Source: 40CM-2-70-7 sp035631315 (GTDB taxonomy: Bacteria > Gemmatimonadota > Gemmatimonadetes > Gemmatimonadales > GWC2-71-9). Taken from it: 64,000 nucleotides of DNA. How positions within the stretch are numbered: the first letter of the stretch is position 1; the number at the start of each line of letters is the position of its first letter. The notes under the pieces were generated by a model. That model saw nothing but the letters and a program-made list of their open reading frames with translations, was not told where the DNA came from and did not search any database. This document shows positions 41,487 through 49,829 of this stretch, piece by piece. Made by a program: the position numbers and the translations under genes. The DNA lies in assembly GCA_035631315.1 (NCBI GenBank), contig DASQIZ010000111.1, forward strand, positions 1 through 64,000, written 5' to 3'.

Positions 41487-42130
41487 GCAGAGTTCGCATC
41501 CTGTCGTTTTCGATGTCCATCGACGGCTTCGGTGCCGGCCCCGATCAGAGCCTCAAACACCCACTCGGCACTACCGGCCCGGAGCTCATGGAGTGGTTCT
41601 TCCACACGCGGGTGTGGCGGGACATGCAGGGGCTGGAGGGCGGGGAAACGGGCGTCGACAACGACTTCGCCCTGAAAGCCTTCGAGAACCTCGGTGCCTA
41701 CATCCTGGGCCGCAACATGTTCGGCCCCGTTCGCGGGCCCTGGCCTGACGAGAGCTGGCGCGGCTGGTGGGGCGAGGATCCTCCCTATCACACACCGGTC
41801 TTCGTCCTCACCCATCACGCGCGGGCGCCTCTGGTAATGGAAGGGGGCACCGTGTTCCATTTCGTCACCGACGGGTTCCGTTCGGCGCTCGAGCAGGCGA
41901 AGCGCGCCGCGGGAGGGAAGGACGTGCGGATCGGCGGCGGGGCCGCGACCATCCGGCAATACCTCACCGAAGGACTGGTCGACGACCTGCATCTCGCGAT
42001 GGGTCGCGTCGTGCTGGGCAAAGGGGAGCCTCTGCTGGCTGGGCTCGACCTCCGCGCGCTTGGCTATGAGTGCAAAGCCGTGGTCGCCGGTGAGCGCGCG
42101 ACCCATGTGACGATCGTCAAGCGCCCGTGA
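41483..42130 (+). CDS. dihydrofolate reductase family protein (RibD C-terminal-like)
   Basis: 215 residues from ATG 41483 (ATGA overlap). SFSMSIDGFGAGPDQSL, YILGRNMFGPVRGPW, VFVLTHHARAPLVMEGGTVFHFVTDG and DVRIGGGAATIRQYLTEGLVDDLHLAMGRVVLGKGEPL are typical of the RibD/YyaP-like reductase family, NADPH-binding proteins of mostly unknown substrate. Soluble. Confidence 0.88.
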   Translation: MSRVRILSFSMSIDGFGAGPDQSLKHPLGTTGPELMEWFFHTRVWRDMQGLEGGETGVDNDFALKAFENLGAYILGRNMFGPVRGPWPDESWRGWWGEDPPYHTPVFVLTHHARAPLVMEGGTVFHFVTDGFRSALEQAKRAAGGKDVRIGGGAATIRQYLTEGLVDDLHLAMGRVVLGKGEPLLAGLDLRALGYECKAVVAGERATHVTIVKRP

Positions 42131-42543
42131 ATTCTCACACCCTGCTCCTCGTCGTCGCGTGGACCTTGTCGCACCTCGCCGGCAACTGGATCATCGAATT
42201 CCGGGCCTACCCCGCGACACCCGCGACGCAGGGCAAGCACGGCGTGGCGACGCTGACGCTGTCAGATACCATGGATCACGGCCGACGCGCCCTGATGGGG
42301 CCCTACAGCTTGTCGATGGGTGGTCTCACGCGACCCGATCCCTGCATCTCGACTGGGGGGACGGCCCGGTTGGTGCCCATGCGGAAGGATTCCGTGCGCG
42401 TCGACTTGCGGCAGGGGTTCAACTGCGGCTTGTCGATCGTCGGCGTGGTGCGCGGGGATTCCGTGGTGGGGAAGTGGCGGCAGAAGGCGCCATCCGGCAT
42501 CGTCGCGCAAGGACGGTTCGTCATGAGGCGCGCGCGCCGATGA
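42127..42543 (+). CDS. 138-residue exported hypothetical protein
   Basis: A weakly hydrophobic N-terminus (LLLVVAWTLSHLAGNW) may be a signal, followed by a lipocalin-like beta pattern (GNWIIEFRAYPATPA, GPYSLSMG, RVDLRQGFNCGLSIVGVVRGDSVVGKWRQKAPSGIVAQGRFVMRR). GTGA overlap with the reductase gene and ATGA with the next. No family recognised. Confidence 0.65.
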   Translation: MNSHTLLLVVAWTLSHLAGNWIIEFRAYPATPATQGKHGVATLTLSDTMDHGRRALMGPYSLSMGGLTRPDPCISTGGTARLVPMRKDSVRVDLRQGFNCGLSIVGVVRGDSVVGKWRQKAPSGIVAQGRFVMRRARR

Positions 42544-43487
42544 AGACCCTCGCGTTCGCCCTCACGATCGCCTTCCCGCTCGGCGCGTCGGCGCAAGTGT
42601 GGCAACCGTCTCCCGGGCATACGCAGGTCCCACTGTGGCCCGGTGCGGCTCCCGGCACGCGACCTGGCCCGGACAGTGAATCCCTCGGTACCGCGGCCTC
42701 CGTTGCCGGCGCGCCCTGGTACTACGTCTCCAAAGTTTCGCGGCCGACATTGACCGTCTACTCGCCCCAGGGAGAGAACACCGGCGCTGCGGTGCTGGTA
42801 TTTCCCGGGGGCGGCTATCAAATCCTGGCGATCGATCTCGAAGGGAGCGAGGTCTGTGACTGGCTGACCGCGCGCGGGATCACGTGCATCCTCCTCAAGT
42901 ACCGCGTGCCGCGTTCGGGGCCGTCCTGGCAGGCCGATCACAAGTACATCAACCCACATCCCGCTCCAGCTCTCCAGGACGCGCAGCGGGCGATGGGGAT
43001 GGTGCGTCAGCATGCAGCGGAATGGCACATCGACGCGAACAAGATCGGCGTCCTGGGTTTCTCGGCGGGTGGCCATCTCGTCGCGGCGATCAGCAACGAT
43101 TATCAGCGGCGCTCGTACGCCCCCGTCGACGACGCCGACCAGCTCTCCTGCCGTCCCGACTTCGCGGTGGCGGTGTATCCCGGGCATCTGTGGGTCCCGG
43201 ACGACCGCATCCCGCTGAAGTTCAATCCCGACATTCACGTTACCGCGCACACGCCCCCGACCATCCTGATCCAGGCCGAGACCGATAGCGTGGACAATGT
43301 GAACCAGTCGCTGGTGTACTACATCGCGCTCAAGAATGCCGGCGTGCCCGTCGAGATGCACCTCTATACCAATGGCGGGCACGCCTTTGGACTCCGCCGT
43401 ACCAGGGACCCGATCACCGAATGGCCTCAGCTCGTGGAGAAATGGCTGGGGACCATCGGCATCACGACCGAGGAGCCGGGACGATGA
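42540..43487 (+). CDS. exported alpha/beta-hydrolase (BD-FAE/acetyl-xylan-esterase-like)
   Basis: 315 residues, signal peptide to GASAQ. Oxyanion loop VFPGGGYQILA, nucleophile in GVLGFSAGGHLVAAI, Asp in ILIQAETDSVDNVNQS, His in YTNGGHAFGLR. This layout is the BD-FAE/xylan-esterase group of carbohydrate esterases. ATGA overlap upstream and downstream. Likely periplasmic deacetylase or feruloyl-type esterase; substrate uncertain. Confidence 0.85.
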   Translation: MKTLAFALTIAFPLGASAQVWQPSPGHTQVPLWPGAAPGTRPGPDSESLGTAASVAGAPWYYVSKVSRPTLTVYSPQGENTGAAVLVFPGGGYQILAIDLEGSEVCDWLTARGITCILLKYRVPRSGPSWQADHKYINPHPAPALQDAQRAMGMVRQHAAEWHIDANKIGVLGFSAGGHLVAAISNDYQRRSYAPVDDADQLSCRPDFAVAVYPGHLWVPDDRIPLKFNPDIHVTAHTPPTILIQAETDSVDNVNQSLVYYIALKNAGVPVEMHLYTNGGHAFGLRRTRDPITEWPQLVEKWLGTIGITTEEPGR

Positions 43488-43849
43488 GTGACACCGTTCA
43501 GTGGCTGAAAAAGCCCGAGGACCACGATTACGGGGCCGCGGAGTCCTACCTGAACCTGCTGTTCCCGGGGACCGCGGCGAAGCGGTTCGTCAGCCGGCTC
43601 CGCCGCGCCAAGCTCACCGAATTCAAGGCCAAGGACATCTTCCGCGCTTCAGGCCTCTCGCTCCTCGGCATCAGCAACGCGCACGTCGAGAAGGACCGGC
43701 GCAAGATCGCCGCGGGAAAGGAGCTCTCGCCGTTGCTCCTGGTGCGTGACCGGGAGCGTGGCCGGGTGATCATCGCCGACGGGTACCACCGGTTGTGCGC
43801 GGTCTATGGGTATGACGAGGACGCGCTCATCCCCTGCCGAATTGCGTGA
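43484..43849 (+). CDS. 121-residue ParB/sulfiredoxin-like protein
   Basis: The C-terminal half KIAAGKELSPLLLVRDRERGRVIIADGYHRLCAVYGYDEDALIPCRI has the ADGYHR pattern found in ParB/Srx-fold domains and in a conserved small uncharacterised family. The N-terminal LNLLFPGTAAKRFVSRLRRAKLTEFKAKDIFRASGLSLLG is helical. No signal peptide, so cytosolic. ATG 43484 overlaps the esterase stop, and GTG 43846 of the next gene overlaps its stop. Confidence 0.7.
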   Translation: MSDTVQWLKKPEDHDYGAAESYLNLLFPGTAAKRFVSRLRRAKLTEFKAKDIFRASGLSLLGISNAHVEKDRRKIAAGKELSPLLLVRDRERGRVIIADGYHRLCAVYGYDEDALIPCRIA

Positions 43850-44877
43850 AGGCCCTTCAACTGGTTGAAATAGGAGCGTCCGTGGCGCTCCGCGGCGTCC
43901 CCGAGCCCCCGGTCGGTGCGAACGACGTCCTCATTCGCGTTCGAGCGGCCGGCATCTGCCACTCGGACGCGCACTACCGCGCCGGACGTTCTCCTGCCGG
44001 TCCGCTCCCACTCACCCTCGGTCACGAAGTCGCAGGCGTGGTCGAGCGCGTGGGCGCCGATGTGCGGTCGCCGCGCGTGGGGGACCGCGTGTGCGTCCAC
44101 TACCTGATCAGCTGCGGTGGCTGCCCTGCGTGCGGGCGTGGAGACGAGCAGTTCTGCGCCGCCGGGGTGATGATCGGGCACCACCGCGCCGGCGGGTGGG
44201 CCGAGTTGATCGCGGTCCCGGCGCGGAATGCGGTGCCCCTTCCGGCCGGTATCCCGTTCACCCACGGGGCCGTGGCGATGTGCTCGTCGGCCACGGCCTT
44301 CCACGCGCTGAAGAGAGGGCGCCTGGGTCACGGAGATCGCGTCGCCATCTTCGGGATCGGTGGACTGGGGATGTCGGCCGTGCAGCTCGCGCGGGCCATG
44401 GGCGCAGCCCAGGTGTTCGCTGTCGATCTGGACGAACGCAAGCTCACGCTGGCCGGGTCGTTCGGGGCGGTGCCCGTGCGTGCCGGGATCGGTGATCCAG
44501 TGGGAGTGATTCGGGAGTACACGGGTGGCCGCGGGGTGGACGTGGCGCTCGAGCTGATCGGACTCCCACTCACCATGGAGCAGTCACTCAAGGTGCTCGC
44601 CGTGCATGGCCGGGCCGTCGTCGCCGGGCTTGCAACGAAGCCCATGTCCGTGGATAGCTATCGTGATCTGCTTGGCCGGGAAGCTGAATTGCTCGGCGCC
44701 AATGACCATCTGCGGTCGGAGCTGACGCCGCTCCTGGAGCTGATCGAGCAGGGTGCGGTGAACCTCGAAAGTGTCGTGGAGCGCCGCGTAGGACCGGAGG
44801 TTGGCGCGGTCAATGAGATCCTCGATGATCTGGATCGCTTCGCAGCGCCGACGCGGACCGTAATCGAGTGGCCATGA
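43846..44877 (+). CDS. zinc-dependent alcohol dehydrogenase
   Basis: 343 residues. Catalytic zinc ligands in GICHSDAHYRAG and LGHEVAGVVERVG, structural zinc site CGGCPACGRGDEQFC, nucleotide fold VAIFGIGGLGMSAVQLA with DLDERKL for NAD preference. Medium-chain dehydrogenase; substrate unknown. GTG start overlaps the preceding gene (GTGA). Confidence 0.9.
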   Translation: MKALQLVEIGASVALRGVPEPPVGANDVLIRVRAAGICHSDAHYRAGRSPAGPLPLTLGHEVAGVVERVGADVRSPRVGDRVCVHYLISCGGCPACGRGDEQFCAAGVMIGHHRAGGWAELIAVPARNAVPLPAGIPFTHGAVAMCSSATAFHALKRGRLGHGDRVAIFGIGGLGMSAVQLARAMGAAQVFAVDLDERKLTLAGSFGAVPVRAGIGDPVGVIREYTGGRGVDVALELIGLPLTMEQSLKVLAVHGRAVVAGLATKPMSVDSYRDLLGREAELLGANDHLRSELTPLLELIEQGAVNLESVVERRVGPEVGAVNEILDDLDRFAAPTRTVIEWP

Positions 44878-44903
44878 ATCCCGGCGGAGTGATACCTTCA
44901 CGC

Positions 44904-45429
44904 ATGCGATCGACCCCACTGCTCGCCTTTGCGTTGCTCGCCATCGGGTGCACTCCTCGGGGCGAGGGAGACGCCGCGCTCGCCTCGGCGACCACCTTCA
45001 CGAAAACGTTCTACGACTGGTACGTCCCGAAAGCCGACAAGGGTACCGGGCTCGAGATCGCGACTTCTGACAGCGCTCGCCTCTTCGATCCCGGCCTGCG
45101 GCACGCGTTGAGCGAGGACTCGGCGGCTCAGGCGAAGGACAGCACCGAGGTCGTCGGTCTCGACGGCGACCCCTTCCTGAACGCCCAGGACTTCTGCCAG
45201 AACCTATGAGATCGGGGCTGCGCGTCGCGATTCGACGCATATCCTGGTGGAAGTGTTCGGGGTCTGCGATGGGAAGAAGCACGAGTCTCCGGATGTGATC
45301 GCCGAGCTGGCGCCGCGGGGCTCGTCCTTCGTGTTCACGGACTTCCGCTACCCAGGGGAGCACTCGACCCTCTTGCGCGTCCTCGCAGACCTGAAGGTCG
45401 AGCGCGAACGGACGCCAAAGAAAAAGTGA
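44904..45429 (+). pseudogene. frameshifted lipoprotein gene, DUF3828-like
   Basis: Frame 1 from ATG 44904 encodes a lipoprotein signal (LLAFALLAIGC), then FTKTFYDWYVPKADKG to DGDPFLNAQDFCQ and stops at 45207-45209. The protein clearly continues in frame 3 as YEIGAARRDSTHILVEVFGVCDGKKHESPDVIAELAPRGSSFVFTDFRYP, ending at 45429. Removing one C of CC near 45204 restores a single frame. Either a real one-base insertion or a sequencing error. Intact, it would be about 174 residues, periplasmic, function unknown. Confidence 0.7.
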
Positions 45430-45440
45430 GGGACTAGGAC

Positions 45441-45776
45441 ATGGACCGGACCATCCGTCTCCGCGTCATCCTCCATGGCGCCATTGTGGATGCTCATCGG
45501 GCTCTGCTGCGGCTTTCCGACCGTGGTCGAGTCCGACGCCGAGCGCTACTGGCACGCCGCGCACGAGGCCCTGATTCTCACCGGAACGCTGATGTTGGCG
45601 GTGTCGGCGGTGATGTCGCATCTGGTGCTTGCGAAGCGCGAGGCGGCGGGACTGTTCTGGGCGCTGGTCGCCACCGGCTACGGTCTCGCGATCGGCGCTG
45701 TGCTGCAAGGCATTCTCCCACCGCGCTGGTCGTCATGGGGGCGGGCGCTGCCCTCAACGCTTCACCGAAGGACTGA
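45441..45776 (+). pseudogene. frameshifted small membrane protein
   Basis: A sensible membrane protein is spread over two frames: MDRTIRLRVILHGAIV in the frame of 45441, then MLIGLCCGFPTVVESDAERYWHAAHEALILTGTLMLAVSAVMSHLVLAKREAAGLFWALVATGYGLAIGAVLQG in the +1 frame, then ALVVMGAGAALNASPKD back in the first, ending 45776. Two compensating indels (near 45490 and 45715) are needed. A GAGGGACTAGGA ribosome site precedes the ATG. Lies directly after another frameshifted gene. Confidence 0.6.
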
Positions 45777-45797
45777 TCCTCTCACCAGGAGCGCACG

Positions 45798-45953
45798 ATG
45801 AAGCTCTCTCGAAACCTCGCGTTCTTCCTGCTCGGTGCGTGGCTGATTCTCCAGGGGCTCATTTCGATGATCCACCTGAGCTTCTCAGGGCTCAGCGTCA
45901 TCATGTCGATTCTCGCCCTGGTCGCCGGGGCGCTGTTGATCATCGGGAAGTAG
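45798..45953 (+). CDS. 51-residue two-helix membrane protein
   Basis: Starts MKLSRNLAFFLLGAWLILQG; a second helix LSVIMSILALVAGALLIIGK ends the protein. An AGGAG site lies seven bases before the ATG. It overlaps the opposing kinase gene tail by 14 bases. Small membrane proteins of this type (two helices, DUF-like YqaE-length) are common; no function assigned. Confidence 0.7.
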   Translation: MKLSRNLAFFLLGAWLILQGLISMIHLSFSGLSVIMSILALVAGALLIIGK

Positions 45954-47463
45954 GCGCACTCACCGCACAACGAAAGCCGGTGTTCGGCAGGTCGGCAGGC
46001 TTGGTCGACACCGGCAGGTAACCTCGCATCCACGGGGTCGCGAGGGAGTCGGGAGTGTCGTTCGCGCCGCCCCGGATCACCCGGTATTGATCGGGTGACT
46101 CCGGGAGAGCGGGCAACTTGGGTCCGCCCGGGTAGGCCGTGAGGGGCGACGAGGTCCATTCCCAGACGGCTCCCCGTGGCCGTCCTCGGGCGGCGACCTC
46201 CCACTCGTCTTCGGTCGGCAAGCGCCCCCCATCGTGATACCTCCAGGCGCAGTACCGTCCCGCGTCTGTCCACTGCACACGTGTGACGGGAAGCATCGAG
46301 TCCGGCTGCGCCCCCGCCCATGGCACCTCAGCGTGAGTGGCGCGGACGAACTCCGCATAGGCGCCGACCGTGACTTCCCTCTTCTCGGCCTGGAACTCGC
46401 CGACGAGCACCGTGTGCCGCGGGCGGGTGATCGACGGGCCGCCATCCGTGCCTACTGGATAGTCCCCGCCCGGAATCGTCACCAGAACGGCGCCGGCGTC
46501 CGATCTCCCTGCCGTCCTCATCGACCGCCAGACACCGGTTGCTACCAGCGCCAGGATCACCACGGCGATTCCCGTCTTCAGCCACACCCCTCGGCCCGAT
46601 GACGGAGGCGTCCGGCGAACGCCACTGCTGCTACCCGCCAGTCCGAGCGCGGTCAGCACTTCGTCCGCCGTCTCATACCGCTCGGCGGGGGTCGACGCGA
46701 GGCACTTCATCACGACCGCTTCGAGCTCGGGTGGAACGTCGGGCCGCACCGTCCGGACTGAAGGTGGGGGACCGGCCAGTCGCTTGAAGAGCATGGCGGT
46801 GGCGGTCGGGGCATCGAAGGGCACGCGGCCGGTGAGCAGCTCATACGCCATCACGCCGAGTGCATACAAGTCCACGCGATGATCGACGGCTTCTCCGGAG
46901 ACCTGCTCCGGTGACAGATACGCAGGTGTGCCGATGATCATGCCGGTGCCGGTCAATCCGGAAGCATCGGCGGTGCGGGCGATCCCGAAGTCGGTCACGA
47001 GCGAACGGTGCGATTCGGGGTCCACGAGCACATTCGCGGGTTTGATGTCCCGGTGAATCACTCCACGCCGGTGCGCGTGAGCCAACGCGCTGGCGACTTC
47101 ACCGGTGATGCGGATGACTTCGGGGAGGGGGAGCGGGCCCTCGCGCTCCAGCCGGTCGGCCACCGAGCCCCCCGAGATGCAGGGCATGGCCAGGTAGAGG
47201 AGATCGTCCTTCTGTCCGATGAAGAAGAGGGGGACGATGTTCGGGTGCGACAGGGGCGCCACGGTTTCGGCCTCACGCCGGAAGCGCTCGAGGGCCGTCG
47301 TGGATGCGGTGAGGTCGGGGGAAAGCACTTTGACGGCGAGTTGCCGCTTCAGCGCGAGATCCTTGACCAGAAAGACGACTGCGAAGCCGCCGGCGCCCAG
47401 CGATTTCTCGACGACGTACCCGTCGCCCAGGGCGGCCGCGAGGCGTTCCGCGAGCTCAGCCAC
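45940..47463 (-). CDS. Ser/Thr protein kinase fused to a shortened SUMF1/FGE domain
   Basis: 507 residues. Kinase (about 15-275) with GAGGFAVVF, LAVKVL, HRDIKPANVLVD, DFGIA and SPEQ; one membrane helix (WLKTGIAVVILALVATGVW) near residue 305; extracytoplasmic SUMF1-type domain with VTIPGGDYPVGTDGG, REVTVGAYAEFV, PVTRVQWTDAGRYCAWR, GRLPTEDEWEVAARG and YRVIRGG. Between EWEVAARG and VWEWTSS, only a few residues remain where relatives have about 45-50. GTG start at 47463 overlaps the TPR gene by eight bases. Confidence 0.9.
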   Translation of the reverse strand: MAELAERLAAALGDGYVVEKSLGAGGFAVVFLVKDLALKRQLAVKVLSPDLTASTTALERFRREAETVAPLSHPNIVPLFFIGQKDDLLYLAMPCISGGSVADRLEREGPLPLPEVIRITGEVASALAHAHRRGVIHRDIKPANVLVDPESHRSLVTDFGIARTADASGLTGTGMIIGTPAYLSPEQVSGEAVDHRVDLYALGVMAYELLTGRVPFDAPTATAMLFKRLAGPPPSVRTVRPDVPPELEAVVMKCLASTPAERYETADEVLTALGLAGSSSGVRRTPPSSGRGVWLKTGIAVVILALVATGVWRSMRTAGRSDAGAVLVTIPGGDYPVGTDGGPSITRPRHTVLVGEFQAEKREVTVGAYAEFVRATHAEVPWAGAQPDSMLPVTRVQWTDAGRYCAWRYHDGGRLPTEDEWEVAARGRPRGAVWEWTSSPLTAYPGGPKLPALPESPDQYRVIRGGANDTPDSLATPWMRGYLPVSTKPADLPNTGFRCAVSAPTSR

Positions 47464-49735
47464 CGAGGGCGCGGTGGATCCGTGCCAGGGTCGGTTGCAG
47501 CTCGGGGCCGGCCTCGGCCCAGAGGTCCGCTACCCGGGAATACCAGTAGCGCGCCGCCGCGGCGTTTCCCTTCGCGGCCTCGAGATCGGCGCGGAGCAAC
47601 ATCGCGCGCGGCCAGAGCGGCCCGGCCAGCGGCAGCGAGAGGTTGATGGTGCGCATCATCGGCATGGTCGGGATGACGCTATCCACGAAGAAGCGCATGC
47701 TCTGAAGCGCCGCGGTCGAGTCGTGGAGGAGCAGGAACGCATCGGCAGCGACGATTTCGTCGGCTTCGTCTTCGTAGCCCGCGGCGGCGATGGCGCGGGA
47801 CAATGAGTCGAGGGTCACCGCGCCGCGGCGGAGGGCGGCGGTATCGCCCCGGGACATGGCGGCGGCGCCATCCATACGAATGTCCACGGGATCCTGGGGG
47901 AACGGGGGCCACCAGGTCCGGGGCGTGCGCAAGGCGAAGATCATCGTCAGGACGAGATACGAACGACGGCAGACGGGGTTCCGGCAATTCGGTACGCCAT
48001 TGGAGTCGAACCAGGCGTGCTCGATCGCGTTGACCGAATCGCCGGGGATACCGAGTACGGCGCGGGAGATCTCCGGGTAGTACCGCATGCCGACCGGACC
48101 CCAGTTCCGGTACGTCCGCGCCTGAAATCGTCGGAGCCGGTCGGGACGTCCGAAGATCAGGTCCATCGGCCCGAAGGAGTAGTCGCTCGCCGAGTCCTGG
48201 AATTCCCTGACCAGCGTGTCCAGCAGCGCTCGCCCTTCAGCCCCATGCCCCAATTTGACCGAAGCTTCGATCCGGTCCCGGAGACGGATGAATCGCAGGT
48301 AGGGGTCGTGGCCGGCGCGGACCAGCCGGAGCTCCGAGTCCGCGTGCTCGACATCGCCGAGGATCAGCAGGACATGTCCGAGGTAGTAGTGCGCGCGGTC
48401 TTCGCCGGGGTCCGCTTCCACCCACGCCTGGGCGATACGTTGGGCGGCCCGCAGGTTCGAGAAATGCGGCCGCTCGCGAACGCTCCGGTGATACTCCGAA
48501 TCGTAGGCAGCCGCATCGATGAAGCGCGCGATCGGGGTGATGACGAGCGAATCGTGGTCGCGGCGAAGCAAGCCGAAGTACTGCTGACATTGCTTGCCGT
48601 CGGGCTGGCACCACATCGTGAACCGGGCGTCCGAGCTCAGGATGTCGAGTATGTGGTTGAAGGCGAGGTGAAATCCCGGGTCCAGCTCGAGCACCCGCGT
48701 CATCGCGCGCAGCGACGTGTTCCAATCCCCCACGAAGTGGCCCCGCGTCGTGTCAGCGAGGCGCACCAGGGTGGTGTCGTGGTAGTTGCACTCGCCCCAC
48801 TCATAGAGCGCCTCGACGTCGTTCGAGTCCCGCGCCACCAGGGGAGTCAGGAGCGTGCAGGACCGGTTGTAATCGTTATCGGTCTGAGCAGCCTGGGAGG
48901 CGATGAGTGTGCGCTCGCGGGGCGGGAGGGAAACCCCGAAGCGTTCCGCCGCCTGCGCATGTGCGTTCCGGGACGCCACGTTTTTGTCCGATTCTCCCCA
49001 TCCGAGGGCCTGCGACAGCTTGTAGTGGGCGAGCGCGAAGGTCGAGTCGATGCTCAGCGCACGATTGAACGCGGCGACGGCGGTTTCGAGGTCGAATCGG
49101 TTCAGCGCCCGCACGCCATCGAGGTAGGCCTGGTACGCATCGATGCGCGTGGTGCCGATGGCGCCGAGTTTCGCGTCGGGGGGCGGGGGAACGGCCAGGA
49201 CGCCGAGGGCGAGTGGTGAGAAGACGGTGAGCAGGGAGTCGCTCTGCATGGCCTGCTGAGATGCCGTGCGGACCTTCGTCCCGGTTCGAACATCGAAGAC
49301 GTTGGCGACGAGCCGGGCCCCGCCTCCTACCTTGTAGAAATCTCCCATCACCAGCATCCCGGCGCCGGCGCGCTTGGCCACCGCGATCCCCTGGCTGAGG
49401 GTCAGCGGGACCGTCGAGCTCCCGGCGCGCTCCCGCACCAGGTCCCCCACGCGCTTGTCGTCGATGACGGTAATGTCGCTCCAGCGTCCCAGGTCGAGAG
49501 ACAGGAGATTGACGCTCCCGTCCCGCAGCCAGTCCAGGTCCTGGGCCCGCATCGCATTTCCGAACGGGACGACGATCCAGGTCCGGGGATTGAGAGGCGG
49601 GTTGGCGGAGCGGGCGATGGCACTGCGGCAGGGGGGCGGTGTCCCGTCGGGGCATTGGGCGCGCAACGGCCTGCCCGCGAAAACGAGCATGGCGATGCCG
49701 AACCAGCTGGCGGTGTGCAGAACGGCCGGGCGCAA
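47456..49735 (-). CDS. large TPR-repeat exported protein beside the kinase
   Basis: About 759 residues with TTG 49735 as start, chosen because it precedes the signal-like LHTASWFGIAMLVFAGRPLRAQ. Upstream open frame is Pro/Ala-rich and not convincing. An N-terminal CsgG/adenylate-cyclase-associated type domain (TWIVVPFGNAM, DITVIDDKRVGDLVRE, LVMGDFYKVGGGARLVANVFDVRTG) is followed by TPR-like helices (AFNRALSIDSTFALAHYKLSQALGW, ALYEWGECNYHD, AHYYLGHVLLILGD). This domain pair commonly follows Hanks kinases. Precedes and overlaps the kinase gene. Function unknown. Confidence 0.78.
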   Translation of the reverse strand: MRPAVLHTASWFGIAMLVFAGRPLRAQCPDGTPPPCRSAIARSANPPLNPRTWIVVPFGNAMRAQDLDWLRDGSVNLLSLDLGRWSDITVIDDKRVGDLVRERAGSSTVPLTLSQGIAVAKRAGAGMLVMGDFYKVGGGARLVANVFDVRTGTKVRTASQQAMQSDSLLTVFSPLALGVLAVPPPPDAKLGAIGTTRIDAYQAYLDGVRALNRFDLETAVAAFNRALSIDSTFALAHYKLSQALGWGESDKNVASRNAHAQAAERFGVSLPPRERTLIASQAAQTDNDYNRSCTLLTPLVARDSNDVEALYEWGECNYHDTTLVRLADTTRGHFVGDWNTSLRAMTRVLELDPGFHLAFNHILDILSSDARFTMWCQPDGKQCQQYFGLLRRDHDSLVITPIARFIDAAAYDSEYHRSVRERPHFSNLRAAQRIAQAWVEADPGEDRAHYYLGHVLLILGDVEHADSELRLVRAGHDPYLRFIRLRDRIEASVKLGHGAEGRALLDTLVREFQDSASDYSFGPMDLIFGRPDRLRRFQARTYRNWGPVGMRYYPEISRAVLGIPGDSVNAIEHAWFDSNGVPNCRNPVCRRSYLVLTMIFALRTPRTWWPPFPQDPVDIRMDGAAAMSRGDTAALRRGAVTLDSLSRAIAAAGYEDEADEIVAADAFLLLHDSTAALQSMRFFVDSVIPTMPMMRTINLSLPLAGPLWPRAMLLRADLEAAKGNAAAARYWYSRVADLWAEAGPELQPTLARIHRALGG

Positions 49736-49829
49736 TGAATCATCCGATGTTTGGGAACGGCCCAACGTTACGGCCCTGCACCTTCTACTGCCAGTTGCCG
49801 GACGCGCTGGCGTCAGCGAACGTCTTAAT

